DNA of 11,086 bases from Brachybacterium sp. (GCA_027322375.1 DAHVRS010000372.1:1-11086), one strand, 5' to 3'; counted from the first letter of the stretch, positions 1 to 6,225 are shown. Notes: generated by a model from the sequence alone, not told the origin. Numbers and translations: made by a program.

Positions 1-558
1 GGACGGGCCGCCGAACACGAACAGATCCCCGGAGACGAGGTCGAAGTCCTGGTAAGGGCGGTTCCGGGTCTCGGTGTTCCCGAAACGGAAACGGCACGTG
101 TCCCCGATCGAGAGGGACACCACCGGGGCGCGGGAGCGCTCATCGCGGTCCTGGTGCATGCCCATCCGCGCCGCCTCGTCGTAGTAGTTCACGAGCGCCG
201 TGTCCGGGGTGTACTCGTCCCCGGCGTGCGGGTCCCCGGTCGCGGCGACCAGTGCCTTGCGGCCCATGCGCACCATCCAGTCGGGCATGTCGAGCACCCG
301 GTTGCCGTTGACGTCCACGGCGTCGCGGCTGTACTGGTAGGGCCGCCAGTGCCAGCCCAGACATACCGTGCGCACGCTCATCTCATGCCCGCGCACCGTC
401 GCGCCGCGCAGCGGGACCGGGCCGTCGGCCCACTCGTGGAAGCGGTCCACGATCCAGCGCTGCTGCTCCAGGGTCAGCCAGCCGGGCACGAGATGGGCGC
501 CCACGGGCAGCTCCGGCACGGGCCGTCCCAGCAGGTCATCACCGAACAGGGTGTTCAT
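1..558 (-). CDS. alkB: AlkB-like 2-oxoglutarate/Fe(II) dioxygenase, C-terminus outside window
   Basis: AlkB enzymes use Fe(II), 2-oxoglutarate and O2 to remove alkyl groups such as 1-methyladenine and 3-methylcytosine from DNA or RNA. The 186 residues visible match the family. There is an N-terminal part with the substrate-lid tryptophans and tyrosines (about 65-77), then ALVNYYDEAARMGMHQDRDE (121-140) containing the metal ligands H135 and D137. PVVSLSIGD follows (145-153), then the strand SGDLFVFGGPS (176-186). The third metal ligand (His) and the 2OG-binding arginine should lie just beyond the window edge, so completeness cannot be judged. The ATG at 558-556 follows a purine-rich GGAGGAGAG site at good spacing. 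The gene is divergent from the osmC-like gene, with an 80-bp shared upstream region. The family call is firm; substrate preference is not visible. Confidence 0.93.
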   Translation of the reverse strand, partial: MNTLFGDDLLGRPVPELPVGAHLVPGWLTLEQQRWIVDRFHEWADGPVPLRGATVRGHEMSVRTVCLGWHWRPYQYSRDAVDVNGNRVLDMPDWMVRMGRKALVAATGDPHAGDEYTPDTALVNYYDEAARMGMHQDRDERSRAPVVSLSIGDTCRFRFGNTETRNRPYQDFDLVSGDLFVFGGPS

Positions 559-581
559 CGCTCTCCTCCTCCCTCCGCACC

Positions 582-587
582 ACGCTA
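582..587 (-). promoter_or_regulatory. Possible -10 element (TAGCGT) for alkB
   Basis: On the minus strand TAGCGT fits the actinobacterial TANNNT -10 pattern, and would give a start of transcription near 575 and a leader of about 17 nt before the alkB ATG at 558. No convincing -35 box is visible. This is a position-based guess. Confidence 0.25.
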
Positions 588-638
588 GTCGCTCACGGCG
601 CGGAGCTGGGATGTATGCAGCGGTCCTCAGGTGGGCAT

Positions 639-1094
639 ATGGGCACCCACGAATACAGCGCCCGCCTCACCTGGACCGGCAGCACCGGGGAGGGCATACG
701 CGCCTGCTCCCGGGAGCACTCCGCTGAGCTGTCTCCCGGCACGAGCCTCGCCCTCACCGCCGATCCCGCCTTCCGCGGCGACCCCGACCTGCCGAATCCC
801 GAGCAGCTCCCGGTCGTCGCCGCGAGCTCCTGCCAGCTGCTGTCCTTCCTGGGTGCGGCCTCCCGCGCCGGGGTGGACGTCCTCGACTACGAGGACGATG
901 CCGCAGGCGGCATGCCCGCAGACTCCACCCCGATGTCGATCACGCAGATCGAGCTGCGTCCCCGGATCCGGGTGCGCGGAGCCGACGAGGCGAGAGTGCA
1001 GGAGCTCATCGAGCAGGCGCACCGCAACTGCTTCATCGCGAACTCCCTGCGCAGCGAGATCCGGATCAGTCCCCGCATCGAGATCGTCTACTGA
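639..1094 (+). CDS. OsmC/Ohr family peroxide-reducing protein
   Basis: OsmC/Ohr proteins are small cytosolic homodimers that reduce organic hydroperoxides with two redox cysteines. Here the product is 151 aa, normal for the family. The N-terminal strand HEYSARLTWTGSTGEG begins at residue 4. The NPEQL motif (53-57) supplies the conserved Glu region, and the two expected cysteines are present: C65 in ASSCQLL and C131 in AHRNCFIANSL. The C-terminus IRISPRIEIVY is the usual final strand. I chose ATG 639 because the family fold starts right after it. An upstream in-frame ATG at 615 has a better ribosome site (GGAG at 602-605) and would add eight atypical residues, so it cannot be excluded. Detoxification of lipid or other organic peroxides is the likely role; the sequence does not separate the OsmC and Ohr-like subgroups with certainty. 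Confidence 0.92.
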   Translation: MGTHEYSARLTWTGSTGEGIRACSREHSAELSPGTSLALTADPAFRGDPDLPNPEQLPVVAASSCQLLSFLGAASRAGVDVLDYEDDAAGGMPADSTPMSITQIELRPRIRVRGADEARVQELIEQAHRNCFIANSLRSEIRISPRIEIVY

Positions 1095-1188
1095 CGGATC
1101 CTCCCCGCGAAGAGCGCCCGATGACCACTGTGACGAGCAGGAGGCCTCGGCGTGGGCGGACGGGCAGGGCGCGGTGCACCTGCGCCGC

Positions 1189-1194
1189 TAGGCT
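1189..1194 (+). promoter_or_regulatory. Possible -10 element (TAGGCT) for the hydrolase gene
   Basis: TAGGCT is a typical actinobacterial -10 hexamer and lies 49 bp before the ATG at 1244, predicting a leader of about 43 nt. No clear -35 is seen. The 149-bp gap after the osmC-like gene suggests the hydrolase has its own promoter. Confidence 0.3.
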
Positions 1195-1243
1195 GGCCGC
1201 GACCGTGCAGCGAGGTGCGGCATCCCCGGCACGAGGAGACCCG

Positions 1244-2191
1244 ATGGCCCTGTATGAGCTTCCCTTCCCTTCCGCGAACGGTCGCGACGAGATCCAGGCC
1301 TGGCTGCAGGTCCCGGCCTCCCCTCCGCGCGGGGTCGTCCACATCGTCCACGGCCTCGGCGAGCATTCCCGCCGCTACCTGCACGTGATCAGCGCCCTCG
1401 TCGACGCGGGCTTCGCGGTCGTGGCGGGAGATCACGCCGGGCACGGGGCAACGGCGATGCGCTCCGGCATCTGGGCCGACGCCGGGGACGAGGCGGCACG
1501 GGTGGTCGTCGAGGACGAGCTCATGCTCCAGGCCCGCACCCGTGAGATCCTGCCCGGACTTCCCTATGTGCTCTTCGGCCACAGCTGGGGGTCGATGATC
1601 GCGCGCGCCGTCGCGACCGCGCCGCAGGCGGAGCTCTCCGGCCTGATCCTGGGCGGGATCGCGGCGCAGATTCGGGGGATCGAGCAGACCATCGACCGGG
1701 ACGCTCTCGCCGACGCAGCGCACGGTGGGCAGCGCGCCGAGCCCGCCCCCGAGGAGCTCGTGGGCCAGCTCTTCGACGGCTTCCTCGAACGCTTCGGAGA
1801 GGGCGCAGGGCCCACCGCCTGGGTCGCGCTCGACGAGGACGTGGTCGCCGATCACGGCCGCGACCCCTTCAACAACTTCGGCGCCCCGCTGAGCGCCCGC
1901 TTCCTGCAGGGCTTCGTGGACCTCTACGACCAGGCGAATGCCGAGGAGTTCTACACCGCGCTGCCCACTGACCTGCCCGTGCTCATCCTCGCCGGGGACC
2001 AGGACCCCGTCGCGCACTACGGCGAGGGCGCCTACCACGTCGCGAACCGCCTGCACGCGAGCGGACACGCCGACGTGCGCACCCGCGTCTACCCGGGCGT
2101 GCGCCACGAGGTGCACAACGAGCCCAGCACCCGCGACGACGTGGTCCAGGAGCTCCTCACCTTCGCAGCACGCGCGGCACAGAAGGACTGA
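1244..2191 (+). CDS. Alpha/beta hydrolase, monoacylglycerol-lipase-like
   Basis: The 315-aa product is a complete alpha/beta-hydrolase of the serine aminopeptidase S33 / monoacylglycerol lipase type, expected to cleave ester bonds of monoacylglycerols or lysophospholipids. The visible elements, in order, are the oxyanion-hole segment HGLGEHSRRY (36-45); GDHAGHGAT (62-70); the nucleophile elbow FGHSWGS with S114; a cap region around 140-225; the acid in ILAGDQDPV (D254, with D252 nearby); and the catalytic H288 in YPGVRHEVHNE. There is no signal peptide, so it is probably cytosolic or loosely membrane-associated. ATG 1244 is preceded by AGGAG at 1234-1238 with 5-nt spacing. The open frame extends upstream to about 1121, but that extension is basic, low-complexity and lacks family similarity. 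The gene converges with the minus-strand gene ending at 2222. Confidence 0.93.
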   Translation: MALYELPFPSANGRDEIQAWLQVPASPPRGVVHIVHGLGEHSRRYLHVISALVDAGFAVVAGDHAGHGATAMRSGIWADAGDEAARVVVEDELMLQARTREILPGLPYVLFGHSWGSMIARAVATAPQAELSGLILGGIAAQIRGIEQTIDRDALADAAHGGQRAEPAPEELVGQLFDGFLERFGEGAGPTAWVALDEDVVADHGRDPFNNFGAPLSARFLQGFVDLYDQANAEEFYTALPTDLPVLILAGDQDPVAHYGEGAYHVANRLHASGHADVRTRVYPGVRHEVHNEPSTRDDVVQELLTFAARAAQKD

Positions 2192-2198
2192 AATCCAG

Positions 2199-2213
2199 CG
2201 CTGCCCTGCAGCG
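2199..2213. terminator. Small hairpin between convergent genes
   Basis: CGCTGC and GCAGCG form a perfect 6-bp stem with a 3-nt loop in the 30-bp gap between the hydrolase stop and the stop of the facing gene. There is no T tract on either side, so a bidirectional terminator role is plausible but unproven. Confidence 0.35.
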
Positions 2214-2221
2214 TCGTGGGC

Positions 2222-2734
2222 TCAGGGCCCTTCGGGCAGCGAGTGCTCGCCCTTGATGACGAAGTAGGAGCCGCGGATCTCGCCGGCGAGCTTCGAGCGC
2301 TGACGAGCGAACGTGAACGCGGAGAGCTCCGGCGGGACCTCCATGCCCTCGGAGAGCTCCGGCGGGACCTCCATGCCCTCGGAGAGCTTGAAGCCGACGG
2401 CGCGCTTGCCGCCCTCCTCCCGCGTCCACAGCACGTTCAGCGCGAGGCCGGACTCGTAGGAGACGTGCACCCAGAAGATCCCGTCGACCTCGTTGATGCT
2501 CACCTCGAGCGCGGGGGAGGTGGGCACGATCTCCCGCTCGGAGCGGAGGATCTCCTCGACCCAGGCGAGGGTCGTGGGCGCCTCCGCCGCAGGCAGGGTG
2601 GTGACGGTGTGCTTGTACTTGTTCGCGAAGTAGCGGGCGTCGTTCGCGCGGGTACCCGCGAGGGCGCTCGCGACGGGGGAGGACTCAAGGCCCTCGGTGG
2701 AGACGTCGGTGAACGAGACGGGCGTGGCGGGAAT
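2222..2734 (-). CDS. Unrecognised 170-aa protein, apparent ATT start
   Basis: I do not recognise this family. The frame is open from the stop at 2764-2762 down to TGA 2224-2222. Codon use is strongly G/C at third positions all along, including the first 69 codons, which contain no ATG, GTG or TTG. The codon just after a strong AGGAGGA ribosome site (2744-2738) is ATT at 2734-2732, so the gene appears to start at ATT. GTG at 2527 would give only 101 aa and waste the good ribosome site. CTG at 2758 is an alternative start but lies upstream of that site. The product is soluble and mixed alpha/beta, with no signal peptide or membrane segment. Residues 117-126 (LSEGMEVPPE) are exactly repeated at 127-136. 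It follows the SRPBCC gene by 55 bp on the same strand and may be co-transcribed with it. Confidence 0.72.
   Translation of the reverse strand: MPATPVSFTDVSTEGLESSPVASALAGTRANDARYFANKYKHTVTTLPAAEAPTTLAWVEEILRSEREIVPTSPALEVSINEVDGIFWVHVSYESGLALNVLWTREEGGKRAVGFKLSEGMEVPPELSEGMEVPPELSAFTFARQRSKLAGEIRGSYFVIKGEHSLPEGP
2320..2388. repeat. Perfect 30-bp in-frame tandem duplication
   Basis: Units 2321-2350 and 2351-2380 are identical, and period 30 continues for 8 more bases (to 2388) and one base before. The duplication adds ten residues (LSEGMEVPPE) to the unrecognised protein without breaking its frame. The lack of any difference between copies suggests a recent slippage event. Confidence 0.95.
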
Positions 2735-2764
2735 GGATCCTCCTGGGGGCGTGCGCAGAGGCTA

Positions 2765-2777
2765 CGCCCGTCGGGCG
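2765..2777. terminator. Short hairpin between SRPBCC gene and the ATT-start gene
   Basis: CGCCC and GGGCG make a 5-bp stem with a GTC loop, 12 bp beyond the SRPBCC stop in its direction of transcription. No T run follows. It could be a weak terminator or processing site, or chance in GC-rich DNA. Confidence 0.25.
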
Positions 2778-2789
2778 CGGCCCGGTACC

Positions 2790-3251
2790 TCAGGCGCCGT
2801 GACCTCCGGCGTCGGTCTCCCGCACAGCGGTGCCGTGCTCAGCGAAGGCGCGGAAGTCCTCCATGTGGGCGAGGGTCTGCTTCCGGAACGCGCCGCGCAT
2901 CAGCGGAGCGAGCAGTCGCATCACCCGCGAATCGAAGCGGTGCTCGTTCTCGCTCACCCAGTGCGTGGTCCCGTCGCCCAGGTCGTGCAGGTGCTCGCGC
3001 GCTGAGGACCACATCCCTTCGGGCACGAGCTCTCGCGCGTAAAGGACGACGACGTCCGCAGGGAGATCCTCGAGCTGCACGGGCTCACGCCGGGTGATCC
3101 GCTCCTGCGCCTCCATAGTGCCCTTCCCCGACGCCATCACCACGCGAGAGAGCGCGCCCTCATGCCCCTCGACTCCGGCGACGAGCTCGGGGGAGACGAG
3201 ACCGCGCAGAGAAGGACGAACGAGAAGTGCTCCGAGGAATGCAGAGTTCAA
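2790..3251 (-). CDS. SRPBCC-family protein, N-terminus apparently missing
   Basis: From about residue 28 onward the protein resembles the START/Bet v 1-like SRPBCC fold, a small hydrophobic-ligand-binding barrel. It shows middle strands around VVMASGKGTMEAQERI, the DLGDGTTHWVSENEHRF strand (near 92-108), and the closing helix RGAFRKQTLAHMEDFRAFAE. The usual first third, with the opening strand and the two short helices containing a motif like 'AP.e.VW..l.D...W', is absent. The only in-frame start is TTG at 3251, two codons after a stop and without a ribosome site. The other two frames upstream hold no SRPBCC N-terminus. The first 35 codons also use more A/T-ending codons than their neighbours. 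It is most likely a 5'-truncated remnant, or less likely a shortened functional protein starting at an internal GTG/ATG near 3137. No specific ligand can be inferred. Confidence 0.6.
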   Translation of the reverse strand: MNSAFLGALLVRPSLRGLVSPELVAGVEGHEGALSRVVMASGKGTMEAQERITRREPVQLEDLPADVVVLYARELVPEGMWSSAREHLHDLGDGTTHWVSENEHRFDSRVMRLLAPLMRGAFRKQTLAHMEDFRAFAEHGTAVRETDAGGHGA

Positions 3252-3255
3252 TGTT

Positions 3256-3274
3256 CACATTCTGATCACATTCT
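3256..3274. repeat. CACATTCT direct repeat, 11-bp period
   Basis: Two exact CACATTCT copies start at 3256 and 3267, one helical turn apart, in the least GC-rich stretch of the window, between the SRPBCC remnant and the PAP2 gene. The spacing suits a dimeric regulator's site, but nothing here identifies one. Confidence 0.35.
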
Positions 3275-3333
3275 CGTGACCCATCTCGCAGAATTGCGCA
3301 GAGGGCGAATCTCCTGGTCAGAACGGGGTGCAG

Positions 3334-3349
3334 GTCACAGGGGCGTGAC
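3334..3349. promoter_or_regulatory. Inverted repeat GTCAC-N6-GTGAC, possible operator
   Basis: This is an exact dyad of 5-bp arms with a 6-bp centre, about 50 bp upstream of the suggested PAP2 -10 box. It has the form of a helix-turn-helix dimer site. The binding protein is unknown. Confidence 0.35.
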
Positions 3350-3398
3350 GTCGACCTCTGATCCTTTACCTGTCTTTTCCTCGGCAGGGAATTCCTTC

Positions 3399-3404
3399 TA
3401 AGGT
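3399..3404 (+). promoter_or_regulatory. Possible -10 element (TAAGGT) for the PAP2 gene, near-leaderless
   Basis: TAAGGT matches TANNNT and sits 8 bp before the chosen ATG (3413), so transcription would start at or within a few bases of the start codon. A poor -35-like TTTTCC lies at 3375-3380. An identical TAAGGT hexamer precedes hppA (8799-8804). Leaderless transcripts are common in actinobacteria. Confidence 0.35.
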
Positions 3405-3412
3405 TGAAGTCA

Positions 3413-4231
3413 ATGGTCGCGCATACGCAGAATCCCGCCCAGCCCCTCTACGGCACGCAGGTGCACCGGGGGCTCCTCGGCGACCGTTCCACGACCCTTT
3501 GGGGCCGGCTCACCTCCGCGCCCAGCCTCGCGATCGCCCTGATCGTCGTGATCCTGCTGGCCGCCGGTCCGTTCCAGGACATCGACCTCTTCCTCGCCAA
3601 GCGCTGGCTGTACCGCATCGAGCCGTCCCTGCTGCCCTTCGCGCAGAACGTGCTGGACCGGATCGCGGGCCAGGCCGTGTGCCTGCCGATCCTGCTCGCC
3701 GTCGCCTCGACCATCGCGCTGCGCCGCCGCTCCTGGCGCCCGCTGCTCATCGCGGGTCTCGCCGAGCTCGGCTTCCTCGGCGGGGTGGGCAGCATGAAGG
3801 TGCTCCTCGCTCGCGGCGTCACTTACGAGCGCGACCCCCGCTTCTTCGAGGCTGGTTTCTTCGAGATGGGCTCCAAGGGCATCAGCTTCCCCTCCGGGCA
3901 CGCCTCCGAAGCAGTGCTGATCTACGGCACGGCCGTCTACTTGATCGCCCGCTACACCTCGACGCCCGAGCGGGTCGTAGGCTGGCTGCGCTGGCTCGTC
4001 GTCGCGATCGCGATCAACTCCGTGACCGTCTCCTTCCTCATCGGCTGGCACTGGGTCAGCGACCTCGTGGGCGGGCTCCTCGCCGGCGGGCTCTTCCTGC
4101 GCCTCATCGTGGACTGGGATACCCGCGCCCTCGAGCGCGGCGGCCCGCGCAGCATCAGCGGTGGGATCCACGGCGGCTTCGGTGGCGGCGAGTGCGAACT
4201 GCGCAAGGACCAGATCGGTATTGCGGGCTGA
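3413..4231 (+). CDS. PAP2-family membrane phosphatase-like protein with degenerate motifs
   Basis: The 272-aa membrane protein has about six hydrophobic helices (near 39-52, 89-103, 112-126, 165-179, 194-210, 216-232) and a glycine-rich C-terminal tail (248-260). It belongs to the PAP2 / type 2 phosphatidic acid phosphatase superfamily, which dephosphorylates lipid phosphates such as phosphatidate or undecaprenyl pyrophosphate. The central PSGH motif (160-163) is intact, as are H213 and D217 in GWHWVSD, and K129 of motif 1. However, the K-x6-R-P motif reads K-x6-V-T (R134 is offset), and the S-R pair of motif 3 reads V-S (206-207). Two of the phosphate-binding arginines therefore appear to be missing, so activity or substrate may differ. 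ATG 3413 has only an AAGG 9 nt upstream; TTG 3404 in the same frame is an alternative. Confidence 0.85.
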   Translation: MVAHTQNPAQPLYGTQVHRGLLGDRSTTLWGRLTSAPSLAIALIVVILLAAGPFQDIDLFLAKRWLYRIEPSLLPFAQNVLDRIAGQAVCLPILLAVASTIALRRRSWRPLLIAGLAELGFLGGVGSMKVLLARGVTYERDPRFFEAGFFEMGSKGISFPSGHASEAVLIYGTAVYLIARYTSTPERVVGWLRWLVVAIAINSVTVSFLIGWHWVSDLVGGLLAGGLFLRLIVDWDTRALERGGPRSISGGIHGGFGGGECELRKDQIGIAG

Positions 4232-4250
4232 GCCCCGCAGTCTTGAGCAT

Positions 4251-4279
4251 CTGCACATCTGCGTCCCTGCACATCTGCG
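4251..4279. repeat. 13-bp direct repeat with 16-bp period
   Basis: CTGCACATCTGCG occurs at 4251-4263 and again at 4267-4279, separated by TCC. It is in the gap after the PAP2 gene and is non-coding. It looks like a short slippage duplication; I see no functional signature. Confidence 0.7.
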
Positions 4280-4284
4280 CTTCT

Positions 4285-4317
4285 CACCCTGCCCCGGCAC
4301 CCCTGCTCGCCAGGGTG
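4285..4317 (+). promoter_or_regulatory. Hairpin overlapping the VOC remnant's ribosome site
   Basis: CACCCTG (4285-4291) and CAGGGTG (4311-4317) form a perfect 7-bp stem with a 19-nt loop. Its 3' arm covers part of the GGTGGAG ribosome site before ATG 4323. It could be the PAP2 terminator (no T tract) or an old translational control element. Confidence 0.35.
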
Positions 4318-4322
4318 GAGCG

Positions 4323-4611
4323 ATGAGCCTCTCGCTAGAGAACGTCGGCATCGCCGTGCGCGACATCGAGGAGGCGATCGCCTTCTTCGAGGACCTCGGC
4401 CTCAGCGTGCTGGGACCCGCACGAGATCGGAATGCACCGCGTCGCCTTCCGCGTCGACGACCTCGATGCGGCGCTCGCCGCCGCGGCCCGGCACGGCTGC
4501 CATCCGCTGCGCGGCGTCGCCACCTACGAGGACGTGTACCGCCTGACGTACCTGCGCGGCCCGAGCGGCATCCTCGTCATGCTCGCCGAGGAGCTCCGTC
4601 CCAGCGCCTGA
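4323..4611 (+). pseudogene. VOC/glyoxalase-family protein remnant, internal out-of-frame deletion
   Basis: The first 30 or so codons encode a VOC-type start (NVGIAVRDIEEAIAFFEDLG, residues 7-26). The last 60 codons encode a VOC C-terminal module (MHRVAFRVDDLDAALAAAA, then TYEDVYRLTYLRGPSGILVM) ending at TGA 4609-4611. The two parts are in different frames: the start is in the frame of 4323, and the C-terminal part is in the next frame. They meet between about 4410 and 4426. Full VOC proteins of this type have roughly 45-50 more residues between these parts, including a metal-ligand histidine/glutamate region. An out-of-frame deletion explains both the missing stretch and the frame change. From the start codon, translation would continue in the wrong frame into meaningless sequence. 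Metal-dependent lyase or dioxygenase function is therefore lost. Confidence 0.82.
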
Positions 4612-4636
4612 GCAGGCCCTTTCCGAGCCTGGGCTG

Positions 4637-5134
4637 TCAGCTGGCAGCGGCCTCGAGCCGGGCGATGTCGAGCTTGGTCTGCGTCATCATCTCCCGCATC
4701 GCGCCCTCAGCGCCGGGGCCCGCGAGCAGCTCGTTCAGCCGTTGCGGCACCACCTGCCAGGACAGCCCGAACCGGTCGCGGCACCAGCCGCACTGCGAGG
4801 GCTCGCCGCCGTCCGCGATCAGCGCCTCCCACAGCCGGTCCACCTCCTCCTGCGTCTGGACGGTCAGCACGATCGAGACCGCCTCGGACAGTGGGAAGGC
4901 CGGCCCACCGTTCAGGAGCGTGTACGGGATCCCGCCGAGCTCGAGGTCGACGGTGAGCGGCTGCCCGGTCATGTCCGGACCGTCGGGCGGGCCACCGCCC
5001 GCCTCGTACTGGGTGCGCGCGAGGATGCGCGAGCCCGGGATCAGGGAGACGTAGAAGTCAGCGGCCTCGTCGATGCGGCCGTCGAACCAGAGACAGGTGT
5101 GCACGCGCGGGCCGGGCAGGGGTGTCGTCGTCAT
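4637..5134 (-). CDS. PhnB/YjdN-like VOC family protein
   Basis: This 165-aa protein matches the VOC subgroup annotated as PhnB-like or '3-demethylubiquinone-9 3-methyltransferase' (PF06983). Diagnostic stretches are VHTCLWFDGRIDEAADFYVS (11-30), the strand LTVDLELGGIPYTLLNGGP, TQEEVDRLWEALIADGGEP, and CGWCRDRFGLSWQVVPQRL. The C-terminal helix MREMMTQTKLDIARLEAA is typical. Despite the old name, methyltransferase activity is not expected; the biochemical role of this subgroup is unknown. The ATG at 5134-5132 follows GGAGGATG at good spacing. It is the last of four minus-strand genes (arfB, acyltransferase, DUF3152, this one), with a 127-bp gap before it, so it may have its own promoter. Confidence 0.92.
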   Translation of the reverse strand: MTTTPLPGPRVHTCLWFDGRIDEAADFYVSLIPGSRILARTQYEAGGGPPDGPDMTGQPLTVDLELGGIPYTLLNGGPAFPLSEAVSIVLTVQTQEEVDRLWEALIADGGEPSQCGWCRDRFGLSWQVVPQRLNELLAGPGAEGAMREMMTQTKLDIARLEAAAS

Positions 5135-5215
5135 GGCGTCATCCTCCGCCCGCGCCGCCGCCTGCGGAAGAGCTGAAGGCGAACTGCGGGGTGCCGCCCG
5201 AGTGCCCTGCCGACA

Positions 5216-5243
5216 GGCGGGGTCCAGCGGGCGGGGTCCAGCG
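5216..5243. repeat. Perfect 14-bp tandem duplication
   Basis: GGCGGGGTCCAGCG is repeated exactly at 5216-5229 and 5230-5243, in the gap between the DUF3152 gene and the PhnB-like gene. It is non-coding on the minus strand. It looks like a recent slippage event. Confidence 0.9.
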
Positions 5244-5261
5244 CCGCAGTCAGACGGGCGC

Positions 5262-6225
5262 TCAGGCCGCGGCCGACGGCCAGGTGTTCGGAACGCAGCC
5301 CTGCAGGTCGATCGACTGCTGCAGCATCACCGGGGCCGGCTCGCCCGCCCCGGGGCAGGAGCGGTGGCCGTGACCGAGGAAGTGCCCCACCTCGTGGTTG
5401 ATCATGTACGCGCGGTACAGCGCGAGATCGTCGTAGGTGGGGGTCGCGTGCAGCCACCGATCTGAGTTCAGCGCCACCTCTGCGCCGATCCGGCAGCTCC
5501 AGCGCCCACCGGTGCGGGCCGGCAGGCACATCTCATCGACAGTGGGCGGGGACCCGATCGAGAGCGTCATCGCGGCATCAGCCGGATCGGCGACCTGCAC
5601 TAAGCGCACGCCCTCGAGCTCCTGCCAGCCGCGCGGGTCCGCGAGGATCGCGGCGATCTCCTCTGCCGCCTCGTCGGCGTCGACCCCGATCCCGGTCTCG
5701 ACCCGCACCGCGTAGGTGCGCACCTCGGCACCGTCCGCGCCAGCACCGTCGTCTTCGGCATCGGCCGACGGGGCCGCGTCCGCGTCGACTGGGACGGCGA
5801 CCGTCCAGGTGCCGTCGCCGACGGTGCCCGTGGCCACGATCTCGTCGGCGCTGGTCTTGTCGTCTGTGTCGTCTGTGCCGTCTGTGTCGTCGACGCTGTC
5901 GGGCGCGTCCGTGTCAGGGGGCTCAGCATCCGGGGTCGAGGCGCCGTCGGCCGGGGGAGAGACACCTTCGTCGCTCGCACTGCCGGCCGACGACGTGCTC
6001 CCGGCCGCGTCCGCCACATCGGCCCCTGGGGCGGCGAGAGCGCACCAGCGAGACCAGCGCGAGGACGAGCGCGATCGCGAGCAGGAGGACCAGAAGGGTC
6101 CGCACCAGCCGGCCGCGGCGCGTGAGGCGCAGCCGCGGGCGAGACCTGACGGGAGAGGACACGAGCTGACAGTGGGCGAGCAGCTGCCGTCTCCACGCCA
6201 CGACACGCGATACGCCCCTGCGCAC
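5262..6225 (-). pseudogene. DUF3152 secreted metallopeptidase-like protein, frameshifted
   Basis: The C-terminal domain is DUF3152. It carries HEVGHFLGHGH (5396-5364), an HExxHxxGxxH zinc-site pattern, followed by the typical SCPGAGEPAPVMLQQ. Cysteines at CLPAR and SCRIG are also present. Before it lies a long Asp/Ser/Ala-rich linker. The expected N-terminal anchor, a basic RLRLTRRGRLVRTLL segment and hydrophobic helix (about 6108-6042), is in a different frame from the linker and domain. The anchor frame ends at a stop at 5923, and the domain frame has no membrane segment. The shift maps to GGCCCCTGGGGC (6021-6032 region): removing one C from the C4 run joins the two frames smoothly. GTG 6225 is a plausible start. 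GTG 6017 would give an unanchored 251-aa product. A sequencing error at the homopolymer is as likely as a real mutation. Extracellular proteolysis or cell-wall-associated function is inferred from the family only. Confidence 0.8.
5862..5888. repeat. Three 9-bp units encoding Asp/Thr-rich linker
   Basis: GTCTGTGTC, GTCTGTGCC and GTCTGTGTC are consecutive (5862, 5871, 5880). On the minus strand they encode a DTD-GTD-DTD stretch of the acidic linker of the DUF3152 protein, a region free to change length. Confidence 0.8.

Noticed and set aside
1121..1243. Longer N-terminus for the hydrolase from 1121
   Set aside because: The extra 41 residues are basic and low-complexity, contain a probable -10 box, and the AGGAG at 1234-1238 clearly serves ATG 1244.
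4613..4631. Hairpin CAGGC/GCCTG between the VOC remnant and the PhnB-like gene as terminator
   Set aside because: The stem is only 5 bp with a 9-nt loop and no T tract; it is expected by chance at this GC content.
4161..5054. A 297-aa plus-strand open frame including the VOC start codon
   Set aside because: Only the segment from 4323 to about 4420 is real VOC sequence. The rest is the wrong frame after the deletion and antisense to the PhnB-like gene.
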